A stretch of 10,712 bases of DNA from Gemmatimonadota bacterium (GTDB taxonomy: Bacteria; Gemmatimonadota; Gemmatimonadetes; Gemmatimonadales; GWC2-71-9). Below are positions 5,514 through 10,712 of the stretch, piece by piece (positions within the stretch are counted from its first letter, which is position 1; every line of letters begins with the position of its first letter). Position numbers and translations under genes: made by a program. Location: assembly GCA_003220905.1 (NCBI GenBank), contig QHTS01000128.1:1-10712 (forward strand). Reading direction: 5' to 3'. The notes beneath the pieces are model-generated. The model was given only the letters and a program-made list of their open reading frames with translations, did not search any database and was not told the origin of the DNA.

Positions 5514-8500
5514 ATGGCGTTCGTTCACCTCCACACCCACAGCGAGTACTCCCTCCTCGACGGCGCCAACCGGATCCCCGACTTGCTCGACCGGGTCCAG
5601 GCGCTGGGCATGGACTCGCTCGCGATCACCGACCACGGCAACCTGCACGGGGCGTGGCAGTTCTACTCCGAGGCCCGGGCGCACAAGATCCGGCCCATCC
5701 TCGGCTTCGAGGCGTACCTCGCGTTCGGCGACCGGCACAAGCGCGAGCGCCCCCCTCCCGAGGCGCCAGGCCCGTATTCCCATCTCGTGCTGCTCGCGCG
5801 GAACCGCACCGGATACCAGAACCTCGTCAAGCTCTCCTCCATCGGATTCCTGGAGGGGTTCTATCGGCGGCCGCGCATCGACCGTCAGGTGCTGGAGCAG
5901 TACTCGGAGGGCCTGATCGGGCTCGCGGCCTGCCTGTCGGGCGAGATCGCGCTGTACTTGCGGCAGGGGAATTACGAGGCGGCGAAGGCGAGCGCCCAGT
6001 ACTTCGCCCGGGTGTTCGGCCCCCCCCCCGGCGGCTTCTGGCTCGAGGTGCAGGACCACGGTCTCGCGGACGAGAAGACCGTCACCGCCGGCATGCTCCA
6101 GCTGGCGCGGGAGCTGGGCCTCCCGGTCCTCGCCACCAACGACGCGCACTATCTAAGGAAAGAGGACGCCGAAGCCCACGACGTGCTGCTCGCCATCGGC
6201 ACGGGCAAGGACCTGGACGATCCCAACCGCTTCCGCTTCTTCGGCCAGGAGAGCTACGTCAAGTCGGAGCGGGAGATGCGCGCGCTGTTCCCGGACCACC
6301 CGGACGTGGTGGCGGAAACCCAGCGCGTGGCGGAATTGTGCGAATTCGATTTCGAGAAGCGCTACTTCCTGCCGCAGTACCCGCGCCCGGCGCAGTTCGC
6401 GTCGGATAACGACCTGCTCGTGCATCTCGCGCGGGCGGGGGCGGCGACGCGCTACGGGGACCCCCTCCCCCCCGCGGTCCATGAGCGGCTCGACTACGAG
6501 CTGCAGGTGATCTCGCACACCGGCTACGCCGGCTACTTCCTGATCGTCTACGACATCGTGAAGGCGGCGAAGGACCGGGGCATTCCGGTGGGGCCGGGGC
6601 GCGGCTCGGCGGCGGGCTCTCTGGTCGCGTATGCGCTCGGCATCACCGATATCGATCCCCTCAAGTTCGACCTGCTGTTCGAGCGGTTCCTGAATCCCGA
6701 GCGCATCTCCATGCCGGACATCGACCTCGACTTCTGCTTCGAGCGGCGCGGCGAAGTCATCCAGTACGTGCGGGAGCGCTACGGGCGGGATTCGGTCGGG
6801 CAGATCATCACGTTCGGGACGCTGAAGGCACGCGCCGCCTTCCGCGACGTCGCCCGGACGCTGCGGGTCGAGCCGGGCGAGGTGGACCGTTTTACCAAAA
6901 TGATTCCTGCCGGGCCGGGCCTCTCGGTGACGCTCGCGGAGGCGTCCGAGAAGTCTCCCGAGCTGCGCCAGCTCGCACGCCAGGACGAGCGGGTCCGCAA
7001 GATCCTCGAGCTCGGGACCCGCATCGAAGGGCTGGCGCGCCACGCCTCGGTGCACGCCGCGGGCGTGGTGATCGCTCCCGGCCCGCTCACCGACTACGTC
7101 CCCGTCTGCCTCGCGCCGCAGGAGGCGGAGGCGATCATCACCCAGTACGACATGGTGGCGCTGGAGCAGGTGGGGATGCTGAAGATCGACGTCCTCGGCC
7201 TCCGCACGCTGACGGTGATCCACGACGCGGTGGGGATGGTCGCGGAGCGGCACGGGGTCACGCTCGACATGAACGCGCTGGACCTCGAGGACCCGCAGGT
7301 CTACCGCCTGCTCGGCTCCGGCCGCACGGCCGGTGTGTTCCAGTTCGAGTCGCCGCTCGCCACCGACTGCCTGCGCAGCATGCGGTGCGATCGGTTCGAC
7401 GATCTGGTCGCCACCAACGCGCTGCTCCGTCCCGGCCCGCTCGACACCGGGATGCACCTCGTGTTCATCAACCGCAAGCTCGGCCGGGAGCCCGTGCGCT
7501 ACCCCCACCCCGCGCTGGCGCAGATCCTCCAGCCCACGTACGGCGTGATCACCTATCAGGAGCAGGTGATGCGCATCGCCAACGTGCTCGCCGGCTTCAC
7601 GCTCGCCGAAGCCGACGTGCTGCGCAAAGCAGTCGGGAAAAAGGATCATGCGCTCATCCAGCAGGAGCTGGGCCGCTTCGTCGAGCGGGCCCTCGCCCTG
7701 GGGCACGATCGGCGTGGGATCGAGGACATCGCGGCCCAGATCGAGACCTTCGGCCGCTACGGATTCAACAAGTCGCACGCCGTCGCGTACTCGGTGCTGT
7801 CCTATCAGACGGCGTGGCTCAAGGCGCACTACGCGCCCGAGTTCCTGTCGGCCTTGTTGTCCTCCGAGATCGGCAACACCGACAACGTCGTGCGCTACAT
7901 CAACGAGGCGCGCGAGCTCGGCCTCGAGGTGCTGCCGCCGGACGTCAACGAGTCCGGGTTCAAGTTCACGGTGGTCGGCGACCGCCGGCTCCGCTTCGGC
8001 CTCGGCGCGATCAAGAACGTCGGCGCGGGCGCGATCGAGTCCATCCTCGCCGGGCGGACGGCGGACGGGCCGTACCGCTCCCTGGTCGACCTGTGCGACC
8101 GGATCGACTTGCGCCTCTGCAACAAGCGCGTCCTCGAAGCGTTGATCGACGCCGGCGCCTGCGACTCGCTCGGGGGTCACCGCGCCCAGCTCGTGGCGGC
8201 GCTCGACTCCGCGTTCGGCGAAGCCCAGGCGCGCCAGCAGGAGCGGCAGGTGGGCCAGCACGGCTTGTTTGGCGAGCAAACCCTGCTCCCGGCTCCCCGC
8301 CCCCTGCTCCCCGACGTACCGCCGTGGTCGGAACACAACCGGTTGGCGCGGGAAAAAGCCGTGCTTGGCTTCTTCATCTCCGGCCACCCCCTCGCGCATT
8401 ACCGCGTGGAGGTGGAGCTTTTCGGGACCCGCACCACCGCGACCCTCGCCCAATGGAGCGACCAGAGGGTCCGGATCGGGGCGGTCGTGACGGTGGTGAA

Positions 8501-9044
8501 GCGGCAGATCTCGAAGAAGACCGGCGCCGAATACGCGCGCCTCACGCTCGAGGACTTCCACGGGACCGCGGAGGCGTTGGTGTTCCCAGAGGCCTGGGCC
8601 AAGCTGAGCGAGGTGATCCGTGCCGACCGCGCGCTGCTCTTCGCGGGCAGTTACAGCGCGCGCGACCGGGACGAGGAGCAGGCGCCGTTCATCGTGGAGA
8701 CCGCTCAGGCGCTCGACGAGCTGAAGGCGAGCGGGGCGATCGGCGTCGCGCTTCGCTGGTCGCCCGGCGCGCCGCCGCCGCCCGACGCGACCCGCGCCGT
8801 GGCCGCCCTGTGCGCGGCCCACCCCGGCCGCGCGCCCGTGTTGGTGGAGTGGGAGGAGGGAGATGGGAATGGTGGGGGGAGTGTCCCCGGGCTTGCGCCC
8901 GGGGTCAGTCCTAACCCCGGGCGCGAGGCCGGGGTGACGCGGTTGCAGAGCCGCTCGCTCAAGGTCGACCCGGCGGACGATCTGCTCGTTGCGCTGCAGG
9001 CGCTCCTCGGGCCCGACCACGTGCACCTCGTTCGGACGACCTGA
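5514..9044 (+). CDS. dnaE: DNA polymerase III subunit alpha
   Basis: A full-length replicative polymerase of 1176 residues (family about 1100-1200). It starts with a PHP domain (FVHLHTHSEYSLLDG, TDHG at 39-42, QDHG at 180-183, TNDAHYL at 208-214) in which the metal-binding His/Asp positions look intact, unlike E. coli alpha. The polymerase core has PVGPGRGSAAGSLVAY (358-373) and the catalytic PDIDLDF (D402, D404), with the third aspartate in KIDVLGLRTL (D559). A helix-hairpin-helix region follows. The OB fold is around 986-1028 (VRIGAVVTVVKRQ...ALVFPEAW). Two odd stretches interrupt an otherwise typical protein: a Pro/Leu repeat in the linker at about 923-934, and a Gly/Pro-rich insert at about 1116-1141 encoded by a REP-like palindrome. 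A run of ten C lies at 6020-6029. First gene of its operon, with accA beginning 2 nt after the stop. Confidence 0.97.
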   Translation: MAFVHLHTHSEYSLLDGANRIPDLLDRVQALGMDSLAITDHGNLHGAWQFYSEARAHKIRPILGFEAYLAFGDRHKRERPPPEAPGPYSHLVLLARNRTGYQNLVKLSSIGFLEGFYRRPRIDRQVLEQYSEGLIGLAACLSGEIALYLRQGNYEAAKASAQYFARVFGPPPGGFWLEVQDHGLADEKTVTAGMLQLARELGLPVLATNDAHYLRKEDAEAHDVLLAIGTGKDLDDPNRFRFFGQESYVKSEREMRALFPDHPDVVAETQRVAELCEFDFEKRYFLPQYPRPAQFASDNDLLVHLARAGAATRYGDPLPPAVHERLDYELQVISHTGYAGYFLIVYDIVKAAKDRGIPVGPGRGSAAGSLVAYALGITDIDPLKFDLLFERFLNPERISMPDIDLDFCFERRGEVIQYVRERYGRDSVGQIITFGTLKARAAFRDVARTLRVEPGEVDRFTKMIPAGPGLSVTLAEASEKSPELRQLARQDERVRKILELGTRIEGLARHASVHAAGVVIAPGPLTDYVPVCLAPQEAEAIITQYDMVALEQVGMLKIDVLGLRTLTVIHDAVGMVAERHGVTLDMNALDLEDPQVYRLLGSGRTAGVFQFESPLATDCLRSMRCDRFDDLVATNALLRPGPLDTGMHLVFINRKLGREPVRYPHPALAQILQPTYGVITYQEQVMRIANVLAGFTLAEADVLRKAVGKKDHALIQQELGRFVERALALGHDRRGIEDIAAQIETFGRYGFNKSHAVAYSVLSYQTAWLKAHYAPEFLSALLSSEIGNTDNVVRYINEARELGLEVLPPDVNESGFKFTVVGDRRLRFGLGAIKNVGAGAIESILAGRTADGPYRSLVDLCDRIDLRLCNKRVLEALIDAGACDSLGGHRAQLVAALDSAFGEAQARQQERQVGQHGLFGEQTLLPAPRPLLPDVPPWSEHNRLAREKAVLGFFISGHPLAHYRVEVELFGTRTTATLAQWSDQRVRIGAVVTVVKRQISKKTGAEYARLTLEDFHGTAEALVFPEAWAKLSEVIRADRALLFAGSYSARDRDEEQAPFIVETAQALDELKASGAIGVALRWSPGAPPPPDATRAVAALCAAHPGRAPVLVEWEEGDGNGGGSVPGLAPGVSPNPGREAGVTRLQSRSLKVDPADDLLVALQALLGPDHVHLVRTT
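8281..8312 (+). repeat. CCCTGCTCCC direct repeat in the DnaE linker
   Basis: CCCTGCTCCC occurs at 8281-8290 and again at 8302-8311, a 21-nt period (seven codons) with a related GCTCCCC copy between. It encodes TLLPAPRPLLPD in the variable linker just ahead of the conserved LAREKAVLGFFISGHPL block. The composition resembles intergenic GC-rich repeat arrays more than the flanking coding sequence. Confidence 0.6.
8881..8938 (+). repeat. 58-nt REP-like imperfect palindrome inside dnaE
   Basis: Arms 8881-8905 and 8914-8938 are inverted repeats matching at 21 of 25 positions around an 8-nt loop. The left arm also contains its own perfect hairpin, with CCCCGGGC (8885-8892) pairing with GCCCGGGG (8897-8904) over a TTGC loop. 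The element ends in GGGGTGAC. The layout is typical of bacterial REP/MITE-like intergenic palindromes, but here it is read through in frame near the DnaE C-terminus. Confidence 0.85.
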
Positions 9045-9046
9045 CC

Positions 9047-10006
9047 ATGGCGACCTACACGCTGGACTTCGAGCGTCCGTTGCTCGAGCTGGAGCGCCAG
9101 ATCGACGAGCTGAAGCGCGTGGCGGGCGAGACGGCGGCGGACGTCACCAAGGAGCTCGCCCCGCTCGAGAAGCGGCTGGCCGAGCTGCGCGCCGAGATCT
9201 ACAAGAACCTGACGGCGATGCAGCGCGTCCAGGTGGCGCGCCACCCGAAGCGACCGTACACGCTCGACTACCTGAGCACGGTGTTCACCGACTTCGTCGA
9301 GCTGCATGGGGACCGGCTGTTCCGCGACGATCCCGCCATCGTGGGCGGCTGGGCGCGACTCGACGGGATGAGCGTCATGGTGATCGGGCACCAGAAGGGC
9401 CGCGACACGAAGGAGAACCTCCACCGGAACTTCGGCATGGCCCACCCCGAAGGCTACCGCAAGGCGCTCCGTCTCATGCATCTGGCCGACCAGTTCCGCG
9501 CCCCCGTGATCACCCTGGTGGACACGCCGGGCGCCTACCCCGGGCTCGGCGCCGAGGAGCGCGGCCAGGCCGAGGCGATCGCGCGCAATTTGGTCGAGAT
9601 GGCGACACTCCGCACGCCGATCCTCACCGCGGTGATCGGTGAGGGAGGCTCGGGCGGCGCGCTCGCCGTCGGGCTCGCCGACCGCGTGCTGATGCTCGAG
9701 AACTCCGTGTACTCCGTCATCTCCCCCGAGGGCTGCGCCGCCATCCTCTGGAAGGACGCGAGCCAGCGGGAGCGCGCCGCCGAGGCGCTCAAGATCACCG
9801 CCGAGGACCTGCTGGAGCTCGGGGTGATCGACGAGATCATCGCCGAGCCGCCGGGCGGGGCGCACGCCGACCCCGAAGCGGCGGCCACGGCGCTGGGCGA
9901 CACGCTGCGCCGCCACGTGCGGCAGCTGCGCAAGGTCAGGATCGAGAAGCTCCTCAAACGCCGGGAGGAGAAGTACCTTTCGATGGGTGCGTTGAGCGAG
10001 AAGTGA
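9047..10006 (+). CDS. accA: Acetyl-CoA carboxylase carboxyltransferase subunit alpha
   Basis: A 319-residue protein matching AccA over its usual full length. It starts with the helical N-terminal region (LDFERPLLELERQIDELK). The crotonase-fold core has GHQKGRDTKEN (114-124), DTPGAYPG (159-166), GEGGSGGALA (198-207), whose glycines form the oxyanion-type loop, and ISPEGCAAILW (225-235). With AccD it transfers the carboxyl group from carboxybiotin to acetyl-CoA to make malonyl-CoA, the first committed step of fatty-acid synthesis in the cytoplasm. AccB, AccC and AccD are not in the window. The ATG is 2 nt after the dnaE stop with no strong ribosome binding site, so translation is probably coupled. 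No oddities were seen. Confidence 0.97.
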   Translation: MATYTLDFERPLLELERQIDELKRVAGETAADVTKELAPLEKRLAELRAEIYKNLTAMQRVQVARHPKRPYTLDYLSTVFTDFVELHGDRLFRDDPAIVGGWARLDGMSVMVIGHQKGRDTKENLHRNFGMAHPEGYRKALRLMHLADQFRAPVITLVDTPGAYPGLGAEERGQAEAIARNLVEMATLRTPILTAVIGEGGSGGALAVGLADRVLMLENSVYSVISPEGCAAILWKDASQRERAAEALKITAEDLLELGVIDEIIAEPPGGAHADPEAAATALGDTLRRHVRQLRKVRIEKLLKRREEKYLSMGALSEK

Positions 10007-10007
10007 G

Positions 10008-10712
10008 TTGACCGACGTCATCGAGGTCCGGTTCAAAGGGAACCGGAAAGAATTCTTCTCCTGGCCGTCCGCCGAGCCGCTCGCCCTGCACGATTCCGTG
10101 ATCGTGGAGGTGGAGCGGGGACAGGACCTCGGCCGAGTGTCGGCCGTGGGCCCGGTCGCCGCGAAGAAGTGCGCCGGCAGCTGCAGCGGCTGCAGTCTGG
10201 CCGAGGTCGCGGCTGTCCCCACCGAGCCCGCCTACCGCGTCCTGCGGCGCGCCACCCCCGACGACGCCGCTGTCGCCGAGCAGCTGCACCGCGAGGAGGA
10301 GGACGTCCGGCGCCGGGTGATGGAGCGGGTCCGCAGTCACACCCTCCCCATGAAAGTCTCGGACGCCGAGTGGCAGTGGGACAAGAAGAAGCTCACCGTG
10401 TACTTCACGGCCGAGCAGCGGGTGGACTTCCGCGCGCTGGTGCGCGACCTCGCGAGCCTGTTCCACACGCGCATCGAGCTGCGGCAGATCGGCGCGCGCG
10501 ACGAGGCGAAGCGGCTCGACGGCGTGGGCCGGTGCGGCCGCCAGTACTGCTGCTCGAGCTGGCTGCCGGAGCTGCGGCCGGTGAGCCTCTCGCTGGCCAA
10601 GGATCAGCACCTCTCGCTCAACCCGTCGCAGATCTCGGGCGGATGCGGGCGGTTGCTGTGCTGCCTCCGCTACGAGCACGATTTCTACGTGCAGACGCGC
10701 AAGCGGTTCCCC
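10008..10712 (+). CDS. ricT: PSP1-domain RicT/YaaT-like protein (partial, runs off the window)
   Basis: The first 235 residues of a protein clearly related to B. subtilis RicT (YaaT). Shared blocks are VEVERGQDLG (34-42), the VYFTAEQRVDFRALVRDLAS region (131-150), TRIELRQIGARDEAK (154-168), GRCGRQYCCSSWL (174-186), AKDQHLSLNPSQISGGCGRLLCCLRYE (197-223). Cys176, 181, 182, 213, 218 and 219 are the conserved ones. In B. subtilis, RicT works with RicA and RicF in an Fe-S-bearing complex that modulates RNase Y-dependent RNA processing; whether partners exist here is unknown. This protein adds C55, C59 and C62 (CAGSCSGC), which B. subtilis RicT lacks as far as I recall. The start is TTG at 10008, 1 nt after the accA stop. 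It is the only start near the conserved beginning, because an in-frame TGA lies at 9993-9995. Third gene of the dnaE operon. Confidence 0.88.
   Translation, partial: MTDVIEVRFKGNRKEFFSWPSAEPLALHDSVIVEVERGQDLGRVSAVGPVAAKKCAGSCSGCSLAEVAAVPTEPAYRVLRRATPDDAAVAEQLHREEEDVRRRVMERVRSHTLPMKVSDAEWQWDKKKLTVYFTAEQRVDFRALVRDLASLFHTRIELRQIGARDEAKRLDGVGRCGRQYCCSSWLPELRPVSLSLAKDQHLSLNPSQISGGCGRLLCCLRYEHDFYVQTRKRFP

Noticed and set aside
8881..8938. Palindrome in dnaE as a Rho-independent terminator
   Set aside because: It lies within an open coding frame 100 nt before the stop, has no T-tract after the stem, and accA follows in the same operon.
6153..9026. Very long minus-strand open frame opposite dnaE
   Set aside because: Its product is a low-complexity Arg/Glu/Val/His-rich sequence without domains, and it mirrors the certain dnaE gene. 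GC-rich coding DNA commonly leaves the antisense frame open.
8705..10222. Minus-strand open frame opposite accA and the ends of dnaE and ricT
   Set aside because: It is an antisense shadow of three well-supported genes and has no domain signature.

Overview
The window is a GC-rich, gene-dense bacterial chromosome segment. The mix of a PorV/PorQ-type outer-membrane protein, a PSP1/RicT protein next to accA and dnaE, lipoproteins and GC-rich 8-nt intergenic arrays suggests Gemmatimonadota or a related high-GC diderm. This assignment is inferred from gene content and composition; no marker in the window proves it.

Layout. (1) Positions 1-424 hold a probable C-terminal tail of an upstream gene. 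After it comes the C-terminal half of a four-helix-bundle (S23/IVS-type) protein, framed by two inverted arrays of the unit GGGCGGAC. (2) Positions 425-5442 are a four-gene minus-strand operon. In transcription order it encodes a CPA2-type cation:proton antiporter, an M30-like metallopeptidase lipoprotein, a PorV/PorQ-like outer-membrane barrel protein and a COG4324-type HExxH aminopeptidase. All junctions overlap (56, 1 and 13 nt). (3) Positions 5443-5513 are a compact divergent promoter region in which the two -35 boxes overlap on opposite strands and both mRNAs look leaderless or nearly so. (4) Positions 5514-10712 are a tight plus-strand housekeeping operon: dnaE (replicative polymerase), accA (acetyl-CoA carboxyltransferase alpha) and a RicT/PSP1 protein that runs off the window. 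Gaps are 2 and 1 nt.

How the genes fit together. The plus-strand operon joins DNA replication, fatty-acid synthesis and a Cys-rich regulatory protein, all growth-related functions. The minus-strand operon is an envelope set: inner-membrane ion transport, a surface peptidase, an outer-membrane protein and a membrane-anchored aminopeptidase. This could serve peptide breakdown and uptake at the cell surface, but that role is inferred.

The points most worth a second look are: the four-helix-bundle remnant between inverted arrays, which recalls 23S rRNA intervening sequences; a 58-nt REP-like palindrome translated in frame inside the dnaE C-terminus; a perfect 45-nt in-frame tandem duplication in the aminopeptidase; the shared divergent leaderless promoter; an antiporter tail that overlaps the complete lipoprotein signal peptide; and an extra Cys triad in the RicT homologue.
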